Origin: Sphingobium sp. CAP-1
Lineage (GTDB): Bacteria; Pseudomonadota; Alphaproteobacteria; Sphingomonadales; Sphingomonadaceae
NCBI RefSeq assembly: GCF_009720145.1
Contig: NZ_CP046253.1
Span: forward strand, 868,001-932,000
Length of the DNA: 64,000 nucleotides
Reading direction: 5' to 3'
The translations under genes and the position numbers were made by a program. Below the pieces are notes generated by a model that was not told where the DNA came from, did not search any database, and was given only the letters and a program-made list of their open reading frames with translations. Within the stretch, counting starts at the first letter, position 1; the number at the start of each line of letters is the position of its first letter. Of this stretch, positions 49,095-57,367 are shown piece by piece.

Positions 49095-49396
49095 GCCGGT
49101 TCGTTCGACTGGGCGAAAAGGATCGCCCGCCCGTAACCTTGCATGTCGACGGCGTGGCCGTGTCGGCGCTGGAAGGCGACACGCTGATGGTCGCTTTGCT
49201 GGCCAGCGGCGGGACGCTGCGCCAGAGCGAGTTCGGGCCGGAAAAGCGCGCGGGCTTCTGCCTGATGGGGGCGTGCCAGGATTGCTGGGTCTGGACCGAA
49301 AATGGCGATCGGCTGCGCGCTTGCTCCACTTTGGCCGCGCCGGGCCAGCGCATTGTCACCAGCCAGCCGGAGGCGTCATGGCCGAACCACGGATAA
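49091..49396 (+). CDS. (2Fe-2S) protein, HcnA/opine-oxidase small-subunit type
   Basis: This 101-residue ferredoxin-fold protein has four cysteines, C57, C62, C65 (FCLMGACQDC) and C78 (LRACST), for one 2Fe-2S cluster. Proteins of this size are the small subunit of HcnABC, D-hydroxyproline dehydrogenase and octopine/nopaline oxidases. ATG 49091 overlaps the ATPase stop by four bases and its end overlaps the next gene by 19 bases, so translation is tightly coupled. Confidence 0.9.
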   Translation: MSRFVRLGEKDRPPVTLHVDGVAVSALEGDTLMVALLASGGTLRQSEFGPEKRAGFCLMGACQDCWVWTENGDRLRACSTLAAPGQRIVTSQPEASWPNHG

Positions 49397-50751
49397 TCAT
49401 CGTCGGTGCCGGGCCGGCCGGCACGCGCGCGGCGGAGGCCTGTGTCGCGGCAGGGCTGCGGCCTGTCGTAATCGACGAAGGGCGGCGCGACGGCGGGCAG
49501 ATTTATCGCCGCCAGCCGGACAATTTCACCCGGCCCTATACCAAGCTCTACGGCACCGAAGCGGGTCGGGCGCAGGCGGTGCATGGCGCGTTCGACGCGA
49601 TCCGGGACCGGATCGACTATCGGCCCGAAACCCTGGTGTGGAACATCGCCAAGGATCATGTCTGGACAGCCGGTGAGACGGGTCAGGAGGCCTTGCCGTT
49701 CGACGCGCTGCTGCTCTGCACCGGGGCGACCGATCGGCTGATGCCGGTCAAGGGTTGGAACTATGCCGGCGCCTATAGTCTGGGCGGGTCGCAGGTGGCG
49801 CTCAAGAGTCAGGCGGTGTCGATCGGGCATAAGGTCGTGTTCATGGGATCGGGACCGCTGCTCTATCTGGTCGCGAGCCAATATGTGGAAGCGGGCGCGG
49901 ATGTGGCGGCTGTGCTGGACACGTCGCCCTTCAGCGCGCGGGTGAAGGCGATGCCAGACCTGCTGGCGATGCCGTCCGTGCTGTGGAATGGCGTCAAACT
50001 GACGCGGACGTTGAAGCGTGCGGGCGTGGCGGTGCATCTGGGCGTGACGCCGGTGGAGATTGTCGGCGATCCCGATAGCGGCGTCAACGGCGTGCGGTTC
50101 CGCGATGGCAACGGAGCGGAGCGACAGATTGCCTGCGACGCGGTGGCGATGGGCTATCATCTGCGGCCGGAGACGCAACTGGCCGATCTGGCACGCTGCG
50201 CCTTCGCCTTCGATCCCCTCACCCGGCAATGGCTGCCCGAACGCGATGGCGACGGCCGGGCGAGCGTCGCGGGCGTCTATCTGGCCGGCGACGGCGCGAA
50301 GATATTGGGCGCACGGTCTGCCGAGGTGAGCGGCAGGCTGGCGGCGCTGGCGGCGCTCGCTGATCTGGGCCTGCCGGTCGACAAGGGCGTGATGACGCAT
50401 TTGCGCGGTGAGGTGGCGACCTATGCGAAATTCGCGCGGGGTTTGGCAAAGGCCTTTCCGTGGCCCTCAACACAGGCGTCGCAATTGCCCGACGAGGCGA
50501 TATTGTGCCGGTGCGAGGGCGTGACGGCGGGCGACCTGCGCGGCGTCATGCGCGAGACGGGCGCGCAGGAGGCGAACCGGGCCAAAGCGTTCAGCCGGGT
50601 CGGCATGGGCCGTTGTCAGGGACGCTATTGCGGGCTGGCCGCCGCCGAACTGATCGCCGCAGAGGCGGGCGTGCCGGTCGAGCAGGTCGGGCGGCTGCGC
50701 GGACAGGCGCCGGTCAAGCCGCTGAACATCGGAATCGGAGAGAAGCAGTGA
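49378..50751 (+). CDS. FAD/NAD-type dehydrogenase subunit with BFD-like 2Fe-2S domain (HcnB/OoxA type)
   Basis: This 457-residue protein has an N-terminal FAD motif (IIIVGAGPAGTRAAEAC), a second dinucleotide fold (VVFMGSGPLLYLVA), DAVAMGYHLRPETQLAD and a C-terminal bacterioferritin-ferredoxin-like domain with cysteines in CRCEGV and GRCQGRYC. This is the layout of the alpha subunit of HcnB, OoxA and related amino-acid dehydrogenases, which carry electrons from the catalytic flavin subunit. ATG 49378 lies inside the preceding gene end, and its stop overlaps the next start. Confidence 0.9.
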   Translation: MAEPRIIIVGAGPAGTRAAEACVAAGLRPVVIDEGRRDGGQIYRRQPDNFTRPYTKLYGTEAGRAQAVHGAFDAIRDRIDYRPETLVWNIAKDHVWTAGETGQEALPFDALLLCTGATDRLMPVKGWNYAGAYSLGGSQVALKSQAVSIGHKVVFMGSGPLLYLVASQYVEAGADVAAVLDTSPFSARVKAMPDLLAMPSVLWNGVKLTRTLKRAGVAVHLGVTPVEIVGDPDSGVNGVRFRDGNGAERQIACDAVAMGYHLRPETQLADLARCAFAFDPLTRQWLPERDGDGRASVAGVYLAGDGAKILGARSAEVSGRLAALAALADLGLPVDKGVMTHLRGEVATYAKFARGLAKAFPWPSTQASQLPDEAILCRCEGVTAGDLRGVMRETGAQEANRAKAFSRVGMGRCQGRYCGLAAAELIAAEAGVPVEQVGRLRGQAPVKPLNIGIGEKQ

Positions 50752-51881
50752 GCGGGGCAAGCGATGTCATCATCGTCGGTGGCGGGTTGATGGGGTCATC
50801 CGCCGCGCTGTTCCTGCGCGGTCACGGCATTTCGGTCACTTTGCTGGAAACCGACCTGATCGGGCGGCAGGCGAGCGGTACCAATTTCGGCAATGTGCGG
50901 CGGCAGGGGCGCGGATTTCACCAGTTGCCGCTGGCCAATCGCGCCATCGCGACCTGGCGCCGGTCGCGCGAATTGCTGGGCGCGGATGTGGAATATCTCC
51001 AGTCGGGGCATATCCGCGTCTGCTATCGCGAGCGGCCCGAACTGGTCGGCGCGATGGAGGATTATGCCGACAGGGCGCGGCTGGAAGGGCTGGACCTGGA
51101 ATTGTTGAGCGGCAATGCGTTGCGCGACAAATTCCCCTTTTTCGGTCCCGATGTCCTTGCCGGTTCCTATTCGCCGACCGACGGCCACGCCAATCCGCGC
51201 CTGGCCGCGCCCGCCTTCGCCCGCGCGGCGCAGAAGCTGGGCGCGGTGGTGCATGAAAATACGAAAATCATCGACGCGCAGAAGGTCGGCGAGGATTTCA
51301 TCGTCACGGCGGCGGACGGCCGAACGTTCCGTGCGCCCATCCTGCTGATTACCGCCGGCGCCTGGGGCAATGCGCTGTCGTCGCAATTTGGCGAGCCGGT
51401 GCCGATCGTGCCGCGCGGCCCGAATATGAGCGTGACCGAGCCGGTCCCCTATGCGATCCATCCCGCTGTCGGCGTGATGACGCCGATCGAGGAGGAGACG
51501 GTCTATTTCCGGCAGGTCGCGCGCGGCAATATCGTGCTGGGCGGCAGCACGCGCGGGCCATCCTTCCCCGATCAATATCGCGCCTATGTCGAGCCGCAAA
51601 ATACGCTGAGCCAGTTGAGGCAGATCAGACGGCTCGCCCCCCAACTGGGCAAGCTCAACATCATCCGCGTCTGGTCCGGCATCGAAGGCTATATGCCCGA
51701 CAGCCAGCCGGTGATGGGGCCGAGCGCGACGACCAGCGGGCTTTATTACGCCTTCGGCTTTTCCGGCTCCGGCTTCCAGATCGGGCCAGGCGTGGGCGAG
51801 ACGATGGCGGAAATCATCGCGAAGGGCGCGACGGATATTCCGATGGAGCCATATGAGATCGCGCGGTTTGCCGAGAAGTGA
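50748..51881 (+). CDS. DAO-family FAD oxidoreductase, catalytic subunit (HcnC/OoxB type)
   Basis: This 377-residue D-amino-acid-oxidase-fold flavoprotein has IIVGGGLMGSSAALFLRGHG, the FAD loop ASGTNFGNVRRQGR and the closing GLYYAFGFSGSGFQIGPGVGE. It is the likely catalytic subunit of a three-protein dehydrogenase that oxidises an N-substituted or D-configured amino acid. The start is GTG 50748, overlapping the preceding stop (GTGA). It ends the eight-gene chain, and its stop codon lies in the base of a terminator stem. Confidence 0.9.
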   Translation: MSGASDVIIVGGGLMGSSAALFLRGHGISVTLLETDLIGRQASGTNFGNVRRQGRGFHQLPLANRAIATWRRSRELLGADVEYLQSGHIRVCYRERPELVGAMEDYADRARLEGLDLELLSGNALRDKFPFFGPDVLAGSYSPTDGHANPRLAAPAFARAAQKLGAVVHENTKIIDAQKVGEDFIVTAADGRTFRAPILLITAGAWGNALSSQFGEPVPIVPRGPNMSVTEPVPYAIHPAVGVMTPIEEETVYFRQVARGNIVLGGSTRGPSFPDQYRAYVEPQNTLSQLRQIRRLAPQLGKLNIIRVWSGIEGYMPDSQPVMGPSATTSGLYYAFGFSGSGFQIGPGVGETMAEIIAKGATDIPMEPYEIARFAEK

Positions 51882-51921
51882 AACAGGAAGGGCGGCTCGA
51901 ACGAGCCGCCCTTCCTGTTTC
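51880..51921. terminator. Bidirectional terminator embedding both convergent stop codons
   Basis: Arms 51880-51899 and 51902-51921 (GAAACAGGAAGGGCGGCTCG and its complement) are a perfect 20-bp repeat around AA. A and T runs at the base give T-rich ends on both strands. Bases of both stop codons (51879-51881 and 51920-51922) are in the stem. Confidence 0.9.
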
Positions 51922-53392
51922 AGAATTCGATCAGCGCGGTCTTGGTCTTGAGGTTGGCCATATAGGCTTCGCGGCCCAGATCCTTGCCGATGCCCGACTG
52001 CTTGTAGCCGCCGGTCGGCAGGATGAAATCATTGCTACGGCCATAGCGGTTGACCCAGACGGTGCCGGCCTCCAGCGAGCGGGTGGCGCGCAGGGCGCGC
52101 GGCAGGTCGCCAGTGTGGACGCCGGCGGCGAGACCATAGGCGCTGTCATTGGCGAGGGCGTAGGCTTCCTCTTCGTCGGCGAAGGTCTGGACCGTCAGCA
52201 CCGGGCCGAAAATCTCGCCCTGCACCGCTTCGCTGCGCTGGTCGACATTGGCGAGCAAGGTGGGCGCGAAATAGCTGCCCTCCTGCGGCGAAGGGGCGCG
52301 GCCGCCGCCGGCCAGCACTTCCGCGCCAGCCACGACGGCGCGCTTGACGATGCCGTCGATACGATCGAGCTGGCCTTCGGAAATGATCGGGCCGAGCGTG
52401 GTGTCGGTGCGCCAGGTGGGGCCGGCGCGATGCGCGGCGAAGGCGGTCAGGATGCGGTCGATCACCTGATCGGCCACCTTGTCCTGCACCAGCAGCCGCG
52501 ATCCGGCGACGCACACCTGCCCGGCATTGAGGGTGATGGCACGGGCGACGAGCGCCGCCGCCTTGTCCAGCCCGGCGTCGTCGAAGATGATCTGCGGGCT
52601 TTTGCCGCCCAGTTCCAGCGTCACCGGCTTCGGCCCGGTCTGGGCGCAAGCGGACATGATCGCCGCGCCGGTGGCGGTCGATCCGGTGAAGGTGACTTTG
52701 GCGATTTCGGGGCGACGCACCAGCGGATCGCCGACCGATCGGCCATCGCCCTGCACGATGTTGAAGATGCCGGCAGGCAGCCCCGCCTCGATCGCCAGTT
52801 CAGCGAGGCGTACGATGCTGAAGGGCGTCATTTCCGAAGGTTTGAGGACCACGCTGTTGCCCGCCGCGATGGCAGGCGCGATCTTCCAGCCGGCCATCAC
52901 CAGCGGCAGGTTCCACGGCGCGATCGCCGCCACCACGCCATAGGGTTCGGCGATGGTGAGGCCGAGCTTGTCGGGCGTGGTCGCGGCGACTTCGCCGCCG
53001 ACCTTGTCCGCCCATTCGGCGAAGAAGCGGATGGTTTCGGCGGTGTAGCTCACATCCCAGGCGTTGATCTCATTGATCGATCGGGTGGAGCCGAGCGCTT
53101 CGAGCGGGGCGAGGGTGGCGGCGTCCGCTTCGATCAGGTCGGCCCAGCGGCGCAGCACCTTCATCCTGCCGCGCGGATCGGTCTGCGCCCAGCCGCTTGT
53201 CTTGTAGGCGCGCTGCGCATCCTCGACCGCTTCACCAAGCTGATCGGCATCGACGCTGTCGAGGTCGGCCTGCACCCGGCCGTCCGACGGGCGGCGCACG
53301 ATGATGGCAGGACCGCGCCCGGCCACCCGACGGCCGCCAATGAAATTATGCGCGCTGGCAAGACTGATCTGATCGGGGTCAAAACCGGACAT
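51920..53392 (-). CDS. Aldehyde dehydrogenase (PuuC/ALDH class 1-2 type)
   Basis: This 490-residue NAD(P)-aldehyde dehydrogenase has IAPWNLPLVMAGWK, cofactor loop FTGSTATG, catalytic Glu260 (LELGGK) and Cys294 (NAGQVCVAGSR), and the ending PTGGYKQSGIGKDLG. It resembles dehydrogenases for aminoaldehydes in amine breakdown (PuuC). ATG 53392 follows AGGAGA; a frame extension of 40 codons upstream lacks one. It converges on the three-subunit oxidase operon and probably oxidises an aldehyde made there (inferred). Confidence 0.92.
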   Translation of the reverse strand: MSGFDPDQISLASAHNFIGGRRVAGRGPAIIVRRPSDGRVQADLDSVDADQLGEAVEDAQRAYKTSGWAQTDPRGRMKVLRRWADLIEADAATLAPLEALGSTRSINEINAWDVSYTAETIRFFAEWADKVGGEVAATTPDKLGLTIAEPYGVVAAIAPWNLPLVMAGWKIAPAIAAGNSVVLKPSEMTPFSIVRLAELAIEAGLPAGIFNIVQGDGRSVGDPLVRRPEIAKVTFTGSTATGAAIMSACAQTGPKPVTLELGGKSPQIIFDDAGLDKAAALVARAITLNAGQVCVAGSRLLVQDKVADQVIDRILTAFAAHRAGPTWRTDTTLGPIISEGQLDRIDGIVKRAVVAGAEVLAGGGRAPSPQEGSYFAPTLLANVDQRSEAVQGEIFGPVLTVQTFADEEEAYALANDSAYGLAAGVHTGDLPRALRATRSLEAGTVWVNRYGRSNDFILPTGGYKQSGIGKDLGREAYMANLKTKTALIEF

Positions 53393-53598
53393 GGCGCATA
53401 TCTCCTGCTGCGGGCGTTGCGGCAGGATAGAAGCGCGCGACGGCATTTGTTGCAGTTGCGCAGGAAAATCCGCGCGATAATCTTCCAAAAATAGGTGGAA
53501 GGCGGCAGCCAATGCTTGGCGCGGCCTCCTAATGTCCGCTCACTGATTCCGACCAACCCCGGCGGGCGTCCCCCTTATCCCGCCAAGGAGCAAGACGC

Positions 53599-54456
53599 AT
53601 GGCGACAGGCATAGAGGCGATGGTGGACCTGCGGCGCATGACCGCACAGGATCTGGCCGCCGCCCACGCGCTTTCGAGCGAACAGAAATGGCCGCATCGC
53701 ATCGAGGATTGGGAGATGCTGTTCGGCCTCGGCTTCGGTTATGTGGTCGAGCGTGACGGTGACGTGATAGGCACCGCCATGGCATGGCTCTACGGCGCTG
53801 ACGCCGCGACGCTGGGCATGGTCATCGTGTCGCCGCGCGCACAGGGCATGGGACTGGGCCGTCGCCTGATGGAGGCGGTGCTGGCCGACCTTGGCGACCG
53901 TACCGTGCTGCTGAACGCCACCGATGAGGGCGCGCCGCTCTATCGCAAGCTGGGGTTCGAGCCGATCGGCCCGGTGTTCCAGCATCAGGGCGCAGCCTTT
54001 GCCGTGCCGATGGCGGAACTGATCCCCGATGAACGGGTGCGGCCGCTGGGCGCGAAGGACATGGGCGTGCTGCGCGATCTTGCGCGGCGGGCGACCGGCA
54101 TGGATCGCGATGCGCTGCTCGACGCGCTGGTGCCCGGCGCGCAGGGCGTGGTGCTGACGCGCAGCAACGAGCCGGTCGGCTTCGCCCTGTTCCGCCGCTT
54201 TGGGCGCGGCTATGTTGTCGGGCCGACGATCGCGCCGGATACGGGCGGAGCGAAGGCGCTGATCTCGCACTGGCTGGGGTCGAATGCGGGCATGTTCTGC
54301 CGACTGGACATTCCCGAAGAAAGCGGGTTGGGCGGCTGGCTCGATGAACTGGGCCTGCCCTGCGTCGGCCGGGTGATGCGTATGGTGCGCGGGCCGATGC
54401 CCAAGGCGGACCCTGCCATCACGACCTTCTCTCTCACCACGCAGGCGCTCGGATGA
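53599..54456 (+). CDS. Two-domain GNAT acetyltransferase
   Basis: This 285-residue protein has an N-terminal GNAT domain (LRRMTAQDLAAAHAL; acetyl-CoA loop VSPRAQGMGLGRRLMEAV; LYRKLGFEPIGP, residues about 10-125) and a C-terminal domain of the YitH/Acetyltransf_18 type (RRFGRGYVVGPTIAPD; ending GRVMRMVRG). It may acetylate an amine in the pathway. ATG 53599 follows AAGGAG, and its stop overlaps the GabD-like start by four bases (ATGA). Confidence 0.9.
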   Translation: MATGIEAMVDLRRMTAQDLAAAHALSSEQKWPHRIEDWEMLFGLGFGYVVERDGDVIGTAMAWLYGADAATLGMVIVSPRAQGMGLGRRLMEAVLADLGDRTVLLNATDEGAPLYRKLGFEPIGPVFQHQGAAFAVPMAELIPDERVRPLGAKDMGVLRDLARRATGMDRDALLDALVPGAQGVVLTRSNEPVGFALFRRFGRGYVVGPTIAPDTGGAKALISHWLGSNAGMFCRLDIPEESGLGGWLDELGLPCVGRVMRMVRGPMPKADPAITTFSLTTQALG

Positions 54457-55916
54457 CCCTTCCCCTCAACAACCCCGCCCTCTTCATCGAACGCGCCTTC
54501 ATTGGCGGCGCATGGGTCGGGGCGACATCCGGCGCGAGCCTGCCGGTCGACAATCCCGCCACCGGCGCGATCATCGGCACCGTGCCCGATTGTGGCGAGG
54601 CGGATACGCTGGCCGCGATCGCGGCGGCGGAGGCGGCTTTCCCGGCGTGGAAGGCGCATACCGCCGCCGATCGCGCCGCCGTGCTGGAGCGCTGGCACGC
54701 GCTGATCCTGGCCAATGTCGCTGACCTCGGCCGAATCATGACCGCCGAACAGGGCAAGCCGATCGCGGAGGCGGAAGGCGAAATTCGCTATGCCGCCAGC
54801 TTCGTCAAATGGTTCGCCGAGGAAGGTCGCCGCGTCGATGGCGGCATCATCCCCGCGCCGGAGGCCAATCGCCGCATCCTCGTCATGAAGGAGCCGGTCG
54901 GCGTTTCGGCGGCGATCACGCCGTGGAATTTCCCGGCGGCGATGATCACCCGCAAATGCGCGCCGGCGCTGGCCGCCGGTTGCCCGGTGGTGGTGAAGCC
55001 GTCCGACCTGACCCCCTTCACCGCGCTGGCGCTGGCGAAGCTGGCGGAGGAAGCGGGCGTCCCGGCGGGGGTATTCAATGTCGTGACCGGGATGCCCACC
55101 GCGATCGGCGGCGCGCTCACCGCGAGTCCGGTGGTGCGCAAATTATCCTTCACCGGATCGACCCGCGTGGGCGCGCTGCTGATGCGGCAATGCGCCGACA
55201 CCATCAAACGGGTGAGTCTGGAACTGGGCGGCAATGCGCCACTGATCGTGTTCGATGACGCCGATATCGACATTGCCGTCGCCAGCGCGATGGTCAGCAA
55301 GTTCCGCAACGCCGGGCAAACCTGCGTCTGCGCCAACCGCATATTGGTGCAGGATGGCGTCTACGACCAGTTTGCCGAAAAGCTGGCCAGGGCCGTCAGC
55401 GCGCTGAAGGTCGCGCCGGGCGACATGCCGGGCAGCACGATCGGCCCGCTGATCAACGCCGCCGCCGCGGAGAAGGTGAAGGCGCATGTCGAGGATGCGC
55501 TGGCCCATGGCGCGACCTTGTTCGCGCAGGCGCCTGAAGGCGCGAGCGGCGCGCGCTTCGCGACGCCAGTGGTACTGACCGGGGCGACGCGCGACATGCG
55601 CCTGGCCGAGGAAGAGACGTTCGGCCCGGTCGCGCCGCTGTTCCGCTTCACCCATGAGGAGGAAGGGATCGAGCTGGCCAACGCCACCAGCTATGGTCTG
55701 GCCGCCTATTTCTACACCGAAAATCTGCACCGCGCCTTCCGCGTGGCGGAGCGGCTGGAGGCGGGGATGGTCGCGCTCAACAGCGGGGCGATCGCGATGG
55801 AGGTCGCGCCCTTTGGCGGGGTCAAGATGTCGGGGCTGGGCCGCGAAGGCGCCCATGCCGGGATCGAGGAATATATCGAGACCAAGGCGTTCCATATTGC
55901 GGGGCTGAAGCTTTAG
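54453..55916 (+). CDS. gabD: Succinate-semialdehyde dehydrogenase-type aldehyde dehydrogenase
   Basis: This 487-residue enzyme matches the GabD subgroup: MTAEQGKPIAEAEGEI, ITPWNFPAAMITRKCAPALAAG, FTGSTRVG, catalytic Glu257 (LELGGN) and Cys291 (RNAGQTCVCANR), and the end FGGVKMSGLGREGAHAGIEEYIE. GabD oxidises succinate semialdehyde to succinate with NADP. It is coupled to the acetyltransferase gene. A GABA- or polyamine-type route through the neighbouring aminotransferase would supply its substrate, though related semialdehydes are possible. Confidence 0.88.
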   Translation: MTLPLNNPALFIERAFIGGAWVGATSGASLPVDNPATGAIIGTVPDCGEADTLAAIAAAEAAFPAWKAHTAADRAAVLERWHALILANVADLGRIMTAEQGKPIAEAEGEIRYAASFVKWFAEEGRRVDGGIIPAPEANRRILVMKEPVGVSAAITPWNFPAAMITRKCAPALAAGCPVVVKPSDLTPFTALALAKLAEEAGVPAGVFNVVTGMPTAIGGALTASPVVRKLSFTGSTRVGALLMRQCADTIKRVSLELGGNAPLIVFDDADIDIAVASAMVSKFRNAGQTCVCANRILVQDGVYDQFAEKLARAVSALKVAPGDMPGSTIGPLINAAAAEKVKAHVEDALAHGATLFAQAPEGASGARFATPVVLTGATRDMRLAEEETFGPVAPLFRFTHEEEGIELANATSYGLAAYFYTENLHRAFRVAERLEAGMVALNSGAIAMEVAPFGGVKMSGLGREGAHAGIEEYIETKAFHIAGLKL

Positions 55917-55928
55917 GCTCCCCCTTTT

Positions 55929-56005
55929 CCGTTCGGGCTGAGCCTGTCGAAGCCCTGCACTTTACTTCAAGAAGAACGGCCCTTCGACAGGCTCAGGGCG
56001 AACGG
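55929..56005. repeat. Sphingomonad-type palindromic repeat (CCTTCGACAGGCTCAG element)
   Basis: Arms 55929-55952 and 55982-56005 are inverted copies with two differences, around a 29-base middle. Elements with this CTTCGACAGGCTCAG core are, to my knowledge, scattered in intergenic DNA of sphingomonads. The right arm ends next to the ribosome site of the following gene. Confidence 0.75.
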
Positions 56006-56014
56006 GAGTAGGCT

Positions 56015-57091
56015 ATGTCCGCCAACCGCAACTATTCCATCTCCGTCATTCCCGGCGACGGCATCGGCAAGGAAGTCATGCCCGAAGGCATTCGCGTGCT
56101 GGAGCGCGCGGCGAGCCTCTATGGCTTTACCATCGAGCAGAAATGGCAGGATTTCGCCTGCTGCGATTATTACGCCAAACATGGGCAGATGATGCCCGAC
56201 GACTGGAAGGCGCAGATCGGCAACCCGCACGCCATCTTCTTCGGCGCGGTGGGCTGGCCCGACACGGTGCCGGATCATATCTCGCTGTGGGGATCGCTGC
56301 TCCAGTTCCGGCGCGAATATGACCAATATGTCAATCTGCGCCCGGTGCGGCTGATGCCCGGCGTCCCCTGCCCGCTCGCCGGGCGCGAGCCGGGCGATAT
56401 TGATTTCTGGGTGGTGCGCGAAAATACCGAGGGCGAATATAGCTCCGTGGGTGGCAAGATGTTCCCCGGCACGCCGCGCGAGGTCGTGATTCAGGAAACG
56501 GTGATGACCCGGCATGGCACCGACCGGGTGCTGCGCTATGCGTTCGAGCTGGCGGCGACGCGGGACCGCAAGCATGTCACGTCGGCCACCAAGTCCAACG
56601 GCATCGCCATCACCATGCCCTGGTGGGACGAGCGGGTGGAGGAGATGGCGAAAAACTATCCCACCGTCACCCACGACAAATATCATATCGACATATTGAC
56701 CGCGCAGTTCGTGCTGAACCCTGATCGCTTCGATGTGGTGGTGGCGTCCAACCTGTTCGGCGACATTCTTTCCGATCTGGGTCCGGCCTGCACCGGCACG
56801 ATCGGCGTCGCGCCGTCGGGCAATATCAACCCGGATCGCACCGCGCCGTCGCTGTTCGAGCCGGTTCATGGTTCGGCGCCGGACATTGCCGGCAAAGGCA
56901 TCGCCAATCCGGTCGGGCAAATCTGGTCGGCGGCGATGATGCTGGAGCATCTGGGCGAGGCCGAAGCCGCCGCCGCGATCATGCGCGCGGTCGAGACGGT
57001 GCTGGCGGAACCCGGCCTGCGCACCGGCGATCTGAAGGGCAAGGCGAACACCGTGGAATGCGGCAAGGCGATCGCCGACGCGCTGGCCTGA
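56015..57091 (+). CDS. Tartrate/D-malate/isopropylmalate-type dehydrogenase
   Basis: This 358-residue beta-decarboxylating dehydrogenase resembles tartrate dehydrogenase TtuC and D-malate dehydrogenase. It has the start ISVIPGDGIGKEVMPEG, substrate Arg loop LLQFRREYDQYVNLRPVRL, VVRENTEGEYSSVGGK, Lys in HVTSATKSNGIA and metal-binding Asp residues in NLFGDILSDLGP. ATG 56015 follows GGGAG. It lies between the GabD-like gene and the aminotransferase, so it may handle a hydroxy-dicarboxylate from the pathway. Confidence 0.9.
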   Translation: MSANRNYSISVIPGDGIGKEVMPEGIRVLERAASLYGFTIEQKWQDFACCDYYAKHGQMMPDDWKAQIGNPHAIFFGAVGWPDTVPDHISLWGSLLQFRREYDQYVNLRPVRLMPGVPCPLAGREPGDIDFWVVRENTEGEYSSVGGKMFPGTPREVVIQETVMTRHGTDRVLRYAFELAATRDRKHVTSATKSNGIAITMPWWDERVEEMAKNYPTVTHDKYHIDILTAQFVLNPDRFDVVVASNLFGDILSDLGPACTGTIGVAPSGNINPDRTAPSLFEPVHGSAPDIAGKGIANPVGQIWSAAMMLEHLGEAEAAAAIMRAVETVLAEPGLRTGDLKGKANTVECGKAIADALA

Positions 57092-57098
57092 CAGCGAG

Positions 57099-57142
57099 GC
57101 GGGAAATAGGAAAAGCGGTGCTTAACTTCGCATATTTCCCGC
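57099..57142 (+). terminator. Inverted repeat after the dehydrogenase gene
   Basis: GCGGGAAATA and TATTTCCCGC, perfect 10-bp arms with a 24-base spacer, start eight bases after the stop. It could be a terminator or an operator for the following gene. The rest of the gap to 57367 shows no gene. Confidence 0.5.
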
Positions 57143-57367
57143 AAATTGCGACATTTTGTTGCGCCACCCCGATCCTATCGACAAGCGGCATGAAGGGGGT
57201 CGTCCTGATGGGGCGGCCCCTTCCCCTTCCTGGCAGATCAGCCCCCGATAGGACAGCGGCAGATTATGCCGCACCGCTTCGCGATTAAGCGTGGGGATGG
57301 TCGCCATTCGCCCCATATCGGGCTTTCGCTCTGCCGCATAAGGATAGTCTTGCCCCCAAGACCCACA

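Noticed and set aside
49091..51881. Hydrogen cyanide synthase (hcnABC)
   Set aside because: The subunit layout is shared by opine oxidases and D-hydroxyproline dehydrogenases. Linkage to a Dpp-type importer, PuuB-like oxidase and GabD favours amine or opine catabolism, so I did not assign cyanide synthesis.
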